64,000 nt of DNA from Buttiauxella gaviniae ATCC 51604 (lineage in GTDB: Bacteria > Pseudomonadota > Gammaproteobacteria > Enterobacterales > Enterobacteriaceae), in the NCBI RefSeq assembly GCF_001654835.1, contig NZ_LXEP01000028.1, positions 163,974 through 227,973 on the forward strand, written 5' to 3'. The position numbers and the translations under genes are program-made. Below, piece by piece: positions 9,776 through 19,877 of this stretch; position 1 is the stretch's first letter; every line of letters starts with the position of its first letter. Under the pieces are notes generated by a model. That model ran no database searches, was not told the DNA's origin, and saw only the letters and a list, made by a program, of their open reading frames with translations.

Positions 9776-12007
9776 ATGGCGCGTTTAAGAACTGGACAAC
9801 CAGTCAACACCTCAATCCGTAAACTTGCATTCTTTGTTGCGGCCGCCGTCAGTGGCGTGAGTGCATCAAGTTTTGCAGCAGACAACACAACCAGCAAAGA
9901 AGATACCATCACAGTTTCTGCCAGCGCTGCTGACGAAAGCGCGTGGGGTCCGTCTCCAACGATTGCGGCAAAACGCACCGCCACCGCGACCAAAACTGAC
10001 ACCCCGATTGAGAAGACTCCGCAGTCTATTTCAGTTGTGACTAATGAAGAGATGCAGACGCATCAATTCCAGTCGGTGAAAGAAGCGTTAGGTTACACAC
10101 CAGGTGTTACGGTAAGCAGCCGTGGAGCTTCAAACACCTACGATTTCGTGATCATCCGTGGCTTTTCTTCTGTTGGCCTGAACCAGAATAACTATCTGGA
10201 TGGCCTGAAAATGCAGGGTGATTTTTACAACGATGCAGTCATCGACCCATACATGCTAGAGCGCGTTGAACTGATGCGTGGCCCAACCTCAGTGTTGTAC
10301 GGCAAAAGCAGCCCTGGCGGCATCGTTTCTATGGTGAGTAAGCGCCCAACCACAGAACCGCTTAAAGAAGTACAGTTCAAAATGGGCACTGACAGCCTGT
10401 TCCAGACTGGTTTTGATTTCAGTGATGCGCTGGATGACGATGGTGTTTACTCCTATCGATTGACCGGTGTTGCTCGCTCAGGTAACGAGCAACAGCAGAA
10501 TTCTGAAGCGCAGCGTTATGCTATCGCACCATCTTTCTCATGGCGTCCGGATGACAAGACGAACTTCACCTTCTTGTCGTATTTCCAGAATGAGCCTGAA
10601 ACCGGTTACTACGGCTGGCTGCCAAAAGAAGGTACGGTTGAACCATTGCCGGGGGGCGGCTATCTGCCAACCGACTTTAATGAAGGTGCGACCAATAACA
10701 GCTATTCCCGTAACCAAAAAATGGTCGGTTACAGCTTCGAACATGGCTTTAACGACACCTTCACCGTGCGTCAAAACCTACGTTTCTCTGAGATTAAAGT
10801 TGCACAGCAGAGTGCCTATGGTACTGGTTTGTGCAATAACGGTATGAATGCCTACAACGTTTATTGCCAGGCACTGACTCCAGAACAACGGGCCCACTAT
10901 TTAGGTCGTGGCACAGTTGTTGACAATGAACGCCTGCAAAACTTTAGCGTTGATACCCAACTGCAAAGCAACTTTGCTACAGGTACTGTTGAACACACAC
11001 TATTAACCGGTGTGGATTACTCGCGTATGCGTAATGACATCAGCGCCTTGTTTGGTAATGCTCCGCCACTGGATTTGAATAACCTGCCGCCTATGGAATC
11101 GGTTGATTTCGGCGATGCAGTGCCTTACCAGATGAACGAAAGTAAACAAACGGGTATCTACGTTCAGGATCAGGCTGAGTGGGATAAGTGGGTGCTGACA
11201 TTGGGCGGTCGTTACGACTGGTCTAAGCAAGCCACAACTGTTCGCAGTGATAATGGTTACATCGACCGTGACGATAAGCAGTTTACCTGGCGTGGTGGTG
11301 TGAATTATCTGTTTGATAACGGTATTTCACCATATTTCAGCTACAGCCAGTCTTTCGAGCCTAATGCCTTTAGCTTGTACAGCACACCACGTGTTGCTTA
11401 TGAACCTTCCAAAGGTGAGCAATACGAAGCCGGCGTGAAGTATGTGCCGAAAGATATGCCAGTCGTGATTACCGGTGCGGTTTATCAGTTGACCAAGTCC
11501 GATACGTTGATGGCTGACCCAACCAATGCCCTTAACCAAGTTCCAGCTGGTGAAGTGCGTGCTCGTGGTGTTGAATTGGAAGCCAAAGCGGCTATCAATG
11601 CCAATATCAATATGACTGCCTCTTATACCTACACTGACGCGGAATACACCAAAGATACCAACTTGAAAGGTAATACCCCTGCGCAAGTGCCAGAACATAT
11701 GGCATCACTGTGGGGCGATTACACCTTCAACGATGGCGTGTTGAGTGGTTTGACGCTGGGTACTGGTGGCCGCTTTATCGGTTCTAGCTACGGTGACCCT
11801 GCGAATACCTTCAAAGTGGGAAGTGCTGCGGTATTGGATGCAGTGGTCAAATATGACCTGGGCCGCTTTGGTATGAATGGTTCAAGCATTGCGGTCAACG
11901 TGAATAACTTGCTTGATCGTGAATATGTAGCCAGTTGCTTCAATACCTACGGTTGCTTCTGGGGCGCTGAGCGTCAGGTTGTTGCGACTGCAACATTCCG
12001 CTTCTAA
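9776..12007 (+). CDS. fhuA: Ferrichrome outer-membrane receptor FhuA
   Basis: TonB-dependent 22-stranded barrel that takes up ferrichrome; in E. coli it is also the receptor for T1, T5, phi80, colicin M and albomycin. Signal peptide about 1-34 (ending SSFA), TonB box DTITV (about 43-47), plug domain with TPIEKTPQSISVVT and ERVELMRGPTSVLYG, then the barrel ending in VVATATFRF with the C-terminal Phe. The Cys pair in the external loop (GLCNNGMNAYNVYC) and the pair in CFNTYGC are conserved. It is 743 aa; the start at 9776 removes 50 non-homologous in-frame codons. The external loops differ from E. coli, so phage and colicin sensitivity cannot be inferred. Confidence 0.98.
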   Translation: MARLRTGQPVNTSIRKLAFFVAAAVSGVSASSFAADNTTSKEDTITVSASAADESAWGPSPTIAAKRTATATKTDTPIEKTPQSISVVTNEEMQTHQFQSVKEALGYTPGVTVSSRGASNTYDFVIIRGFSSVGLNQNNYLDGLKMQGDFYNDAVIDPYMLERVELMRGPTSVLYGKSSPGGIVSMVSKRPTTEPLKEVQFKMGTDSLFQTGFDFSDALDDDGVYSYRLTGVARSGNEQQQNSEAQRYAIAPSFSWRPDDKTNFTFLSYFQNEPETGYYGWLPKEGTVEPLPGGGYLPTDFNEGATNNSYSRNQKMVGYSFEHGFNDTFTVRQNLRFSEIKVAQQSAYGTGLCNNGMNAYNVYCQALTPEQRAHYLGRGTVVDNERLQNFSVDTQLQSNFATGTVEHTLLTGVDYSRMRNDISALFGNAPPLDLNNLPPMESVDFGDAVPYQMNESKQTGIYVQDQAEWDKWVLTLGGRYDWSKQATTVRSDNGYIDRDDKQFTWRGGVNYLFDNGISPYFSYSQSFEPNAFSLYSTPRVAYEPSKGEQYEAGVKYVPKDMPVVITGAVYQLTKSDTLMADPTNALNQVPAGEVRARGVELEAKAAINANINMTASYTYTDAEYTKDTNLKGNTPAQVPEHMASLWGDYTFNDGVLSGLTLGTGGRFIGSSYGDPANTFKVGSAAVLDAVVKYDLGRFGMNGSSIAVNVNNLLDREYVASCFNTYGCFWGAERQVVATATFRF

Positions 12008-12054
12008 GTGTATTCGGGCACGGTTCGCCGTGCCCATCAACAAAGATGGCTACC

Positions 12055-12852
12055 ATGCAGGACAAACTCGTTCATCCCGATACCACGTTTAGCCTCACTG
12101 ACGTTACCTTCCGCGTACCCGGTCGCACGCTTCTCCATCCTCTGTCGATGACCTTTCCTGTAGGCAAAGTCACAGGCCTGATTGGCCACAACGGCTCGGG
12201 GAAATCGACACTGCTGAAAATGCTTGGTCGCCATCAGAAACCCTCTGATGGGGAAATCAGTCTCAACAATCAACCATTGGATAGCTGGAGCAGCAAGGAA
12301 TTTGCGCGCAAAGTCGCGTACTTACCGCAACAACTCCCAGCGGCTGAAGGCATGACCGTGCGTGAGCTGGTGGCGATTGGTCGTTATCCGTGGCACGGCG
12401 CGTTGGGTCGTTTTGGCGTAGCGGACAGGGAATTGGTTGAAGAGGCCATCACTTTGGTCGGGCTGAAACCTTTTGCTCATCGTCTGGTGGACAGTCTTTC
12501 TGGCGGCGAACGCCAGCGTGCGTGGATTGCCATGCTGGTGGCGCAAGATAGCCGTTGCCTGTTGCTGGATGAACCGACTTCGGCGCTGGATATTGCCCAC
12601 CAGGTTGATGTACTGGCGCTGATTCATCGTCTTAGCCAGGAACGTGGTTTGACGGTGATTGCCGTTCTGCACGATATCAATATGGCGGCGCGTTATTGCG
12701 ACAACCTTGCAGCGCTGCGCGGTGGCGAAATGATTGCCCAGGGTAGCCCTGCTGAATTGATGCAAAGCGAAACGCTGGAACAGATTTACGGTATCCCAAT
12801 GGGTATTCTGCCACATCCTGCGGGCGCGGCTCCGGTGAGCTTCGTTTACTGA
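12055..12852 (+). CDS. fhuC: Ferric hydroxamate ABC transporter ATPase FhuC
   Basis: ATP-binding subunit driving import of iron(III) hydroxamates through FhuB. Walker A GHNGSGKST, signature LSGGERQR and Walker B LLLDEPTSALD are intact. I start at MQDKLVHPDTTF (265 aa, the E. coli length); an ATG three codons earlier (12046) is possible. Its TGA overlaps the fhuD ATG by one base, which suggests translational coupling. Confidence 0.97.
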   Translation: MQDKLVHPDTTFSLTDVTFRVPGRTLLHPLSMTFPVGKVTGLIGHNGSGKSTLLKMLGRHQKPSDGEISLNNQPLDSWSSKEFARKVAYLPQQLPAAEGMTVRELVAIGRYPWHGALGRFGVADRELVEEAITLVGLKPFAHRLVDSLSGGERQRAWIAMLVAQDSRCLLLDEPTSALDIAHQVDVLALIHRLSQERGLTVIAVLHDINMAARYCDNLAALRGGEMIAQGSPAELMQSETLEQIYGIPMGILPHPAGAAPVSFVY

Positions 12853-13751
12853 TGAGTGAGCTGATTAACCCTTTACTGAGCCGTCGCCAGTTGTTAACGG
12901 CACTGGCGCTCTCGCCGCTGTTGCTCAAAATGGGCAACGCTCATGCGGCGGCAATCGATCCGCAACGAATTGTTGCGCTGGAATGGCTACCTGTCGAATT
13001 GATGCTGGCGCTGGGCGTTAAGCCTTACGCGATGGCTGATATCAAAAATTATCAGGCTTGGGTCGGTGAACCGAAATTGCCCGATGGCATAATCGAAGTT
13101 GGTTTACGCACCGAACCCAATCTCGAACTGCTGACCCAATTAAAACCGTCACTGATTCTCTATTCCGCAGGCTACGGCCCGTCACCGGAAAAGATGTCGC
13201 GTATCGCGCCGGGTTTGGGTTTTAGTTTCAACGATGGTTCCGGGAAGCCGCTGACCGTTGCTCGTCAGTCACTGACAGAACTGGGTGAAAAATTAGGTAT
13301 GCAGCAGGAAGCACGCGATCACTTGCTGAAATTTGATCAATTTATCGAGCAGATGAAACCCCGCTTTGCTTCCCGTGGGGATAAACCCGTTTTGCTGATG
13401 ACATTGTTAGATTCCCGCCACGCGCTGGTTATTGGCAAAAACAGCCTGTTCCAACAGGTGATGGATTTGCTAGGCGTAAAAAATGCCTGGCAAGGTGAAA
13501 CCAACTTCTGGGGCAGTGCGGTCGTTGGCCTTGAGCGCCTCGCCGAAGTTAAGGACGCCGATGTTATCTGCTTTGATCATAATAACGATGCTGAAATGGC
13601 CCGCGTAACCGCAACGCCATTGTGGAACTCGATGCCTTTTGTTCGTCAAAACCGCTTCCAACGCGTGCCGCCAGTATGGCTTTACGGCGCGACACTTTCC
13701 GCCATGAACTTCACCACTACGCTTGCTAAAGCCATAGGGAGCCAGACGTGA
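12852..13751 (+). CDS. fhuD: Periplasmic ferric hydroxamate-binding protein FhuD
   Basis: Binds ferrichrome and other hydroxamate siderophores in the periplasm and delivers them to FhuB. The N-terminus has a twin-arginine signal (SRRQLL at about 10-15, hydrophobic core, then NAHAA), so export is probably by the Tat route as described for E. coli FhuD. The mature part carries VALEWLPVELMLALG and NFWGSAVVGLERLA, typical of the family. It is 299 aa and overlaps fhuB by 4 bases. Confidence 0.96.
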   Translation: MSELINPLLSRRQLLTALALSPLLLKMGNAHAAAIDPQRIVALEWLPVELMLALGVKPYAMADIKNYQAWVGEPKLPDGIIEVGLRTEPNLELLTQLKPSLILYSAGYGPSPEKMSRIAPGLGFSFNDGSGKPLTVARQSLTELGEKLGMQQEARDHLLKFDQFIEQMKPRFASRGDKPVLLMTLLDSRHALVIGKNSLFQQVMDLLGVKNAWQGETNFWGSAVVGLERLAEVKDADVICFDHNNDAEMARVTATPLWNSMPFVRQNRFQRVPPVWLYGATLSAMNFTTTLAKAIGSQT

Positions 13752-15733
13752 AACATCGTTATGCTTTGCTCCCCGCGCTGCTTTTATCCCTGCTGTTTGT
13801 TATTGCCTGCGCGCTGACGTTACACAACCTGAATGCACAGTTGCCTTCTGCGCAGTGGAGTGCGGCCTGGTGGCAGCCCAATATTGATGACATCAATCAG
13901 ATGTTATTCCACTACAGTTTGCTACCGCGCTTTGCTATCTCTTTGTTAGTTGGGGCAGGGCTTGGATTAGTAGGTGTGCTATTCCAGCAAGTGTTACGAA
14001 ACCCGCTTGCTGAGCCAACTACACTTGGTGTGGCAAGTGGCGCGCAACTCGGTATCACGGTTGCCACGCTGTGGGCGTTGCCCGGTGGGTTTGCCACACA
14101 ACAGTTTGCCGCTCTGGTAGGGGCAGGCGTTGTGGGTTTACTGGTGTTTGGCGTTGCCTGGGGCAAGCGGTTATCTCCGGTCACGCTGATTCTCGCAGGG
14201 CTGGTACTGAGCCTTTACTGTGGAGCGGTAAACCAGCTGCTGGCTATTTTCCATCACGACCAGTTGCAGAACATGTTCCTGTGGAGCACTGGCTCGTTAA
14301 ACCAACAAGACTGGGACATCGTTAACGGCCTGTGGCCACGTCTGGTCGGCGGTTTGTTATTAACACTGCTGTTGTTGCGCCCGCTAACGCTGATGGGGCT
14401 CGACGATGGTGTGGCACGTAACCTGGGGCTGGCACTTTCCATGGTGCGCCTCGCGACGCTGGTACTGGCGATTGCCATCAGTGCGCTGTTGGTTAATGCA
14501 GTCGGGATTATTGGTTTTATTGGCCTGTTCGCGCCGTTGCTGGCGAAAATGCTTGGGGCACGCCGCCTGGTTGCGCGTTTGTTCCTCGCACCGCTTATTG
14601 GCGCGTTGATATTGTGGCTGTCCGATCAATCCGTTATCTGGCTGACCAGCGCGTGGCGTGAGATTTCAACCGGTACGGTGACCGCTCTTATTGGAGCGCC
14701 GTTATTGCTGTGGTTACTGCCACGCTTACGTACTGTTGGCACACCAGCGATGAACCAGGGCGATAACGTTCCGAGCGAGCGCCAGCATCTGGCATGGTGG
14801 GTGTTAGTTGGTAGCGGTGTGTTAGCGTTGGTTCTTGTCACTGCGCTAACGCTTGGACGCGATGCGTATGGCTGGAACTGGGTAAGCGGTTCGTTATTCC
14901 ATGAGTTATTACAGTGGCGTTGGCCACGTGTATTAGCTGCACTGACTGCGGGTATGATGCTGGCGGTTGCTGGCAGCGTTATCCAGCGTCTGACCGGTAA
15001 TGCGATGGCAAGCCCCGAAGTGTTAGGTATCAGCTCTGGTGCGGCATTCGGCGTGGTGGTGATGCTGTTTATCGTACCTGGAAATGCATTCGGTTGGTTG
15101 TTCCCGGCCGGTAGCTTGGGTGCTGCGGTGACACTGTTGGTGATTATGGTGACGGCCAGTCGTGGCGGTTTTTCCCCGCAACGCATGTTACTTGCCGGGA
15201 TGGCGCTGAGTACCGCGTTTACCATGTTGTTGATGTTGCTGATGGCGAGTGGTGATCCACGTATGGCTGGGATTCTGACGTGGATTTCTGGTTCAACCTA
15301 TAACGTTACCGGTGACCAGGCTGTCAGAACGCTTATCCTGATGGTGATTTTGTTTGCCCTGACGCCGCTGTGCCGCCGCTGGTTAATGATTCTCCCGTTA
15401 GGTGGAGCAACTGCGCGCGCGATTGGTATGGCTCTGACACCATCACGCTTTGCGCTGCTTTTGCTGGCTGCAACCTTAACCGCCGCGGCAACTATGACCG
15501 TCGGCCCGCTGAGTTTTGTTGGCCTAATGGCACCACATATCGCGCGTATGCTCGGTTTCCGGCGTGCTATGCCGCAGTTGGTGATGTCGGCATTATTGGG
15601 TGGGATGCTGATGGTGGCGGCGGACTGGTGCGGAAGAATGATCCTCTTCCCGGATCAGGTGCCTGCTGGCTTGCTGGCGACTTTTATCGGCGCGCCTTAT
15701 TTCATCTATTTGCTGCGTAAGCAGACGCGGTGA
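13748..15733 (+). CDS. fhuB: Ferric hydroxamate ABC transporter permease FhuB
   Basis: Inner-membrane permease made of two fused FecCD-type halves (661 aa), each with about ten membrane segments. The repeated VLRNPLAEPTTLGVASGA and LTGNAMASPEVLGISSGA motifs and the repeated GLFAPLLAKMLG and GLMAPHIARMLG loops that contact FhuC show the duplication. It is the last gene of fhuACDB and overlaps fhuD. Confidence 0.97.
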   Translation: MKHRYALLPALLLSLLFVIACALTLHNLNAQLPSAQWSAAWWQPNIDDINQMLFHYSLLPRFAISLLVGAGLGLVGVLFQQVLRNPLAEPTTLGVASGAQLGITVATLWALPGGFATQQFAALVGAGVVGLLVFGVAWGKRLSPVTLILAGLVLSLYCGAVNQLLAIFHHDQLQNMFLWSTGSLNQQDWDIVNGLWPRLVGGLLLTLLLLRPLTLMGLDDGVARNLGLALSMVRLATLVLAIAISALLVNAVGIIGFIGLFAPLLAKMLGARRLVARLFLAPLIGALILWLSDQSVIWLTSAWREISTGTVTALIGAPLLLWLLPRLRTVGTPAMNQGDNVPSERQHLAWWVLVGSGVLALVLVTALTLGRDAYGWNWVSGSLFHELLQWRWPRVLAALTAGMMLAVAGSVIQRLTGNAMASPEVLGISSGAAFGVVVMLFIVPGNAFGWLFPAGSLGAAVTLLVIMVTASRGGFSPQRMLLAGMALSTAFTMLLMLLMASGDPRMAGILTWISGSTYNVTGDQAVRTLILMVILFALTPLCRRWLMILPLGGATARAIGMALTPSRFALLLLAATLTAAATMTVGPLSFVGLMAPHIARMLGFRRAMPQLVMSALLGGMLMVAADWCGRMILFPDQVPAGLLATFIGAPYFIYLLRKQTR

Positions 15734-15738
15734 TTAAC

Positions 15739-15763
15739 ACGCCCTCTTCACAGAAGAGGGCGT
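15739..15763. terminator. Bidirectional hairpin between fhuB and hemL
   Basis: Perfect 11-bp stem ACGCCCTCTTC / GAAGAGGGCGT with a three-base loop, between the convergent fhuB and hemL stops. The T-runs are poor on both sides, so it may act as a weak terminator or protect 3' ends. Confidence 0.7.
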
Positions 15764-15768
15764 AAACA

Positions 15769-17049
15769 TTACAGCTTCGCAAACACCCGACGCGCAGCGT
15801 CGATAGTCTTCTGAATATCTTCTTTCGAATGCGCAACTGACATAAAGCCTGCTTCAAATGCAGATGGTGCCAGGTAAACACCTTCTTCCAGCATCAGGTG
15901 GAAGAACTTCTTAAAGCGCTCGACATCACACGCCATCACGTCCTGGTAGCAAGTCACCGTTTCCGCATCAGTGAAGAACAAACCAAACATGCCGCCCACA
16001 TTGTTCACGACCAGTGGAATATTTTCTTCTTTCGCTGCATGCAGCAAACCGTTTGCCAGCATTTCGGTCAGTTCGGTCAATGTCTGGTGAACGCCTGGTT
16101 GTGCGACTTCAGTCAGGCAAGCGTAGCCTGCCGCCATCGCAATTGGGTTACCGGAAAGCGTACCTGCCTGGTAAACCGGGCCAGTTGGTGCCAGCGCGTC
16201 CATAATTTCGCGACGACCGCCGAACGCACCTACCGGCATCCCGCCACCGATGATTTTGCCCAGACAAGTTAAGTCAGGTTCCACACCGTAGTAAGACTGG
16301 GCACCTGCCAGCGCGACACGGAAACCGGTCATCACTTCATCAATAATAAACAACGCACCAAACTCGTCGCACAGCGCACGCAGGCCTGGCAGGAAGTCAT
16401 CGTTTGGCGGGATGCAGTTCATGTTGCCTGCAACGGGTTCAACGATAATGCAGGCAATATCTTGCGGATATTGCTCGAACGCGGCGCGAACGGAAGCGAG
16501 ATCGTTATAGGTGCAGGTGAGGGTGTGTTTAGCGAAATCAGCCGGAACGCCCGGTGAGTTTGGCTGGCCGAGGGTCAGTGCGCCAGAACCGGCTTTCACC
16601 AGTAGGCAGTCAGCGTGGCCGTGGTAGCAGCCTTCGAATTTGATGATTTTATCGCGACCGGTAAAACCACGTGCCAGGCGAATGGCGCTCATGGTGGCTT
16701 CTGTGCCTGAGTTCACCATACGAACCATGTCCATGGTTGGAACCAGGTCGGTCACCAGCTCCGCCATTTTTACTTCCATCTCAGTTGGCGCGCCAAAGCT
16801 TAAACCACGTTCAACCGCCTCAATCACGGCATTACGAATTGCCGGGTGGTTGTGACCGAGAACCATTGGCCCCCATGAACCAACATAATCGATATAGGCT
16901 TTGCCGTCAGCGTCATACAGGTAAGCCCCGTCAGCGCGTTCGATAAACAGCGGCACACCGCCGACGCCAGTAAAAGCACGAACCGGCGAGTTAACTCCAC
17001 CAGGAATGACTTTACGTGCTGCAGCGTACAGGTTTTCAGACTTACTCAT
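15769..17049 (-). CDS. hemL: Glutamate-1-semialdehyde 2,1-aminomutase
   Basis: PLP enzyme converting glutamate-1-semialdehyde to 5-aminolevulinate, the C5-route precursor of haem. It is 426 aa from [11 protein letters not shown], the E. coli length. The PLP lysine is in [16 protein letters not shown], and the GSGTEA-type motif appears as [16 protein letters not shown]. An upstream in-frame extension of 29 codons is rejected. It diverges from clcA. Confidence 0.98.
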   Translation of the reverse strand: MSKSENLYAAARKVIPGGVNSPVRAFTGVGGVPLFIERADGAYLYDADGKAYIDYVGSWGPMVLGHNHPAIRNAVIEAVERGLSFGAPTEMEVKMAELVTDLVPTMDMVRMVNSGTEATMSAIRLARGFTGRDKIIKFEGCYHGHADCLLVKAGSGALTLGQPNSPGVPADFAKHTLTCTYNDLASVRAAFEQYPQDIACIIVEPVAGNMNCIPPNDDFLPGLRALCDEFGALFIIDEVMTGFRVALAGAQSYYGVEPDLTCLGKIIGGGMPVGAFGGRREIMDALAPTGPVYQAGTLSGNPIAMAAGYACLTEVAQPGVHQTLTELTEMLANGLLHAAKEENIPLVVNNVGGMFGLFFTDAETVTCYQDVMACDVERFKKFFHLMLEEGVYLAPSAFEAGFMSVAHSKEDIQKTIDAARRVFAKL

Positions 17050-17194
17050 GAATCGGCTCCAATTCGTGGATTCGTGGAAATAATGACTACACGCTATTCT
17101 AAGGGAAACATTCGAAGTTATGAAAGTTTTGCCCAAACGCGTCGAGAGAGTAGAATGCCCCCTCGATTTGTATTACCAATAAATGATTAGCCTA

Positions 17195-18616
17195 ATGAAT
17201 CACTCCCACCCCTCTTTTGAAGCACAGCAGGTTGTGCGCTTACGCAGGGGCGACATGGTGCGTCGCCTAATTCGACAGGATAAAACTCCCGTCGCTATTC
17301 TTTTCATGGCCGCGATAGTAGGGACGTTAGCCGGTTTGGTGGGTGTCGCTTTTGAAAAAGCGGTCACCTGGGTTCAACAAAATCGCCTCGCAATGCTGGC
17401 TCATGTGGCTGATCACAGCCTTATTGTCTGGCCGCTGGCATTCATTAGCTCAATGCTTTTGGCAATGATTGGCTACTATCTGGTGCGCCGTTTTGCGCCG
17501 GAAGCAGGGGGCTCTGGTATCCCTGAAATTGAAGGGGCACTGGAAGAGTTGCGTCCGGTGCGCTGGTGGCGTGTCATTCCAGTGAAGTTTATCGGCGGGA
17601 TGGGGACGCTCGGTGCTGGCATGGTGCTCGGGCGCGAAGGGCCAACGGTGCAATTGGGTGGGAATATCGGCCGCATGGTGCTGGATATTTTCCGCCTGCG
17701 TGGTGCTGAAGCTCGCCATTCACTGTTAGCGACCGGTGCGGCTGCGGGTTTATCCGCTGCGTTTAATGCCCCATTGGCGGGGATTCTGTTCATCATTGAA
17801 GAGATGCGCCCGCAATTTCGCTACAACCTGATTTCGATAAAAGCCGTGTTTATCGGCGTGATTATGTCGAGCGTGGTGTTCCGTATTTTTAATGGTGAAA
17901 ATGCGGTTATCGAAGTCGGCAAACTGGCTAACGCGCCGGTTAACACGCTGTGGTTGTATCTGGTGTTGGGGATGGTATTTGGCATCGTCGGCGTGTTCTT
18001 TAACGCGATGGTGTTCCGTACCCAGGATATGTTCCAGCGCCTTCACGGCGGCAATCTGAAAAAATGGGTGATTATTGGTGGCTTGCTGGGCGGTATTTGC
18101 GGGATTCTTGGTCTTATCCAACCTGCAGCGGCCGGTGGCGGTTTTAATCTTATCCCCATTGCAGCCGCAGGCAATTACACCCTTGGCATGCTGCTGTTTA
18201 TCTTTATTGCTCGTGTGATTACCACGTTGCTATGTTTTGCATCCGGTGCACCTGGTGGGATTTTTGCACCAATGCTAGCTTTGGGTACATTACTTGGCAC
18301 GGCATTTGGTATCGCGAGTGCGGCCTGGTTCCCGGCCTATCATCTTGAAGTTGGGACATTTGCCATCGCCGGAATGGGGGCGTTGTTTGCCGCATCAGTG
18401 CGTGCGCCATTGACCGGAATTGTGTTGGTTCTGGAAATGACTGACAATTACCAGCTCATTCTGCCAATGATTATTACCTGCCTTGGCGCGACACTATTGG
18501 CACAATTCCTGGGTGGGAAACCGCTATACTCCTCGATTCTCGCGCGTACGCTCGCCAAACAGGAAGCGGAAAAGCAGAACAAAGAACAGCAAACCCCTGC
18601 CGGGGAGAATACTTGA
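17195..18616 (+). CDS. clcA: H+/Cl- exchange transporter ClcA
   Basis: Inner-membrane antiporter exchanging two chloride ions for one proton, part of extreme acid resistance. The selectivity motifs [14 protein letters not shown] (external gating Glu, E148 in E. coli) and GAPGGIFAP are intact, and the internal proton Glu is present in [10 protein letters not shown] (E203). Starting at [12 protein letters not shown] gives 473 aa, the E. coli length; a start four codons earlier is possible and neither has a strong ribosome site. The first 40 residues and some loops differ markedly from E. coli. Confidence 0.95.
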   Translation: MNHSHPSFEAQQVVRLRRGDMVRRLIRQDKTPVAILFMAAIVGTLAGLVGVAFEKAVTWVQQNRLAMLAHVADHSLIVWPLAFISSMLLAMIGYYLVRRFAPEAGGSGIPEIEGALEELRPVRWWRVIPVKFIGGMGTLGAGMVLGREGPTVQLGGNIGRMVLDIFRLRGAEARHSLLATGAAAGLSAAFNAPLAGILFIIEEMRPQFRYNLISIKAVFIGVIMSSVVFRIFNGENAVIEVGKLANAPVNTLWLYLVLGMVFGIVGVFFNAMVFRTQDMFQRLHGGNLKKWVIIGGLLGGICGILGLIQPAAAGGGFNLIPIAAAGNYTLGMLLFIFIARVITTLLCFASGAPGGIFAPMLALGTLLGTAFGIASAAWFPAYHLEVGTFAIAGMGALFAASVRAPLTGIVLVLEMTDNYQLILPMIITCLGATLLAQFLGGKPLYSSILARTLAKQEAEKQNKEQQTPAGENT

Positions 18617-18698
18617 ACGATTTACTCGGGTATTAGATAATGACCCCCAAAGGCTGGGTTAAACTTTACCCGACTTCTTATTTCGTTGGGAGCAAATG

Positions 18699-19046
18699 AT
18701 GAGTGATGACGTAGCAGTGCTGCCGTTGCAGTTTACCGAAGCAGCAGCCAATAAAGTAAAAAACCTGATCGCGGATGAAGAGAACCCGAATCTGAAACTG
18801 CGCGTTTACATCACCGGTGGTGGTTGCAGCGGTTTCCAGTATGGTTTTACCTTTGACGATCAGATTAATGACGGCGATATGACTATCGAGAAGCAAGGCG
18901 TTGCGCTGGTAGTTGACCCAATGAGCCTGCAATATCTGGTAGGCGGTGCGGTGGATTACACTGAAGGTCTGGAAGGTTCGCGCTTTGTTGTGACCAACCC
19001 GAATGCGAAAAGTACCTGTGGTTGTGGTTCTTCGTTCAGCGTTTAA
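18699..19046 (+). CDS. erpA: Iron-sulfur cluster insertion protein ErpA
   Basis: A-type carrier that delivers Fe-S clusters to apo-proteins, including the isoprenoid enzymes IspG and IspH. The three cluster cysteines are present: C43 in GGGCSGFQ and the CGC near the C-terminus. It is 115 aa. The second of two tandem ATGs is chosen because GGGAG is then 6 bases upstream. An ERIC element begins directly after its stop. Confidence 0.97.
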   Translation: MSDDVAVLPLQFTEAAANKVKNLIADEENPNLKLRVYITGGGCSGFQYGFTFDDQINDGDMTIEKQGVALVVDPMSLQYLVGGAVDYTEGLEGSRFVVTNPNAKSTCGCGSSFSV

Positions 19047-19051
19047 GCTTT

Positions 19052-19160
19052 CATACTTCAAGCTGCAGATGCGTCGACTGCACCCGTTCGCCCCAGTCAC
19101 ATAGTTTTCTATGCTCCTGGGACTCACGACTTTGTCTACTTTCTGCAACTCGAATTATTC
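19052..19160. repeat. ERIC-type intergenic palindromic repeat, copy 2
   Basis: About 109 bp with the same inverted ends as the copy at 3049 (ATACTTCAAGCTGCA and CTGCAACTCGAATTATT). The core reads CGCCCCAGTCACATAG then CTATGCTCCTGGGACTCAC, close to the ERIC consensus CACCCCAGTCAC...GCTCCTGGGGATTCAC. It starts 5 bp after the erpA stop codon. Confidence 0.85.
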
Positions 19161-19189
19161 GGTTTAAATGGTTAGTTATAAAAATTCTT

Positions 19190-19229
19190 GTAGGCCGGAT
19201 AAGCGAAAGCGTCATCCGGCTTTTTTATT
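19190..19229 (+). terminator. REP-like hairpin acting as terminator after erpA
   Basis: GTAGGCCGGATAAGCGAAAGCGTCATCCGGC followed by TTTTTTATT. The GCCGGAT/ATCCGGC stem and the leading GTAG are typical of enterobacterial REP units, and the T-run makes it a plausible terminator for erpA. It lies 3 bp from the end of the convergent yadS. Confidence 0.8.
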
Positions 19230-19231
19230 CT

Positions 19232-19852
19232 CTATTGTCTGTCATCGAGTGCAAACGTTGGCAATTTGAGATGCCAACGAATGGCGGCCAGACGGATTGC
19301 GAGGGTGACGACCATGCCAATCATGCTCGCCTGTTCCAGTGGAACGTGGAAGGTGTAATACGCAGTGGCATGTACAATTCCGCCTGCAATACACGCCGTG
19401 GCATAGATTTCGGTACGCAGGATCATCGGGATTTCACGCGCTAAAACGTCACGAATAATCCCACCGCCAACACCGGTCAACACGCCCATGCAGATGGCAA
19501 TCAGTGGGCTTGCGCCCGCCAGAAATGCTTTATTCACCCCAATACCGACAAACACCGCAAGTCCCACGGCATCGAGCACTGGTAAAATCCATTTTGGTAG
19601 CCGACGCGGTTGTCGAATCAACACAATAGTCAGCATACAGGTGACCATTGCGACCACTAAGTCGGTTGGGTCTTTAACCCAAAATACCGGGCCATTATCC
19701 AGTGCCATATCGCGAATAGTTCCGCCGCCAACCGCTGTCACTACGCCAAGAACCAGAACACCAAACGGGTCCATACGTAGTTTACCTGCCAGCAGTACGC
19801 CGGATATTGCAAAGACGGCTGTGCCAATGATGTCCAGCCAATAGACGAGCAT
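19232..19852 (-). CDS. yadS: YadS/TRIC-type inner-membrane protein
   Basis: UPF0126 membrane protein of 206 aa with two repeats of three membrane segments. Each repeat carries a glycine-rich GGGTIRD / GGGIIRD motif (TAVGGGTIRDMAL and TGVGGGIIRDVLA), as in the bacterial TRIC cation-channel-like fold. The physiological role is unknown. The ATG at MLVYWLDIIG matches E. coli; an upstream extension of 35 codons is rejected. It lies 25 bp after btuF, so it may belong to the mtn-btuF-yadS operon. Confidence 0.93.
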   Translation of the reverse strand: MLVYWLDIIGTAVFAISGVLLAGKLRMDPFGVLVLGVVTAVGGGTIRDMALDNGPVFWVKDPTDLVVAMVTCMLTIVLIRQPRRLPKWILPVLDAVGLAVFVGIGVNKAFLAGASPLIAICMGVLTGVGGGIIRDVLAREIPMILRTEIYATACIAGGIVHATAYYTFHVPLEQASMIGMVVTLAIRLAAIRWHLKLPTFALDDRQ

Positions 19853-19877
19853 GTGGGTGTTATCCTCATAGAAAAGG

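Noticed and set aside
14626..15225. 199-aa minus-strand frame inside fhuB
   Set aside because: Shadow of the permease gene; no signal, domain or ribosome site.
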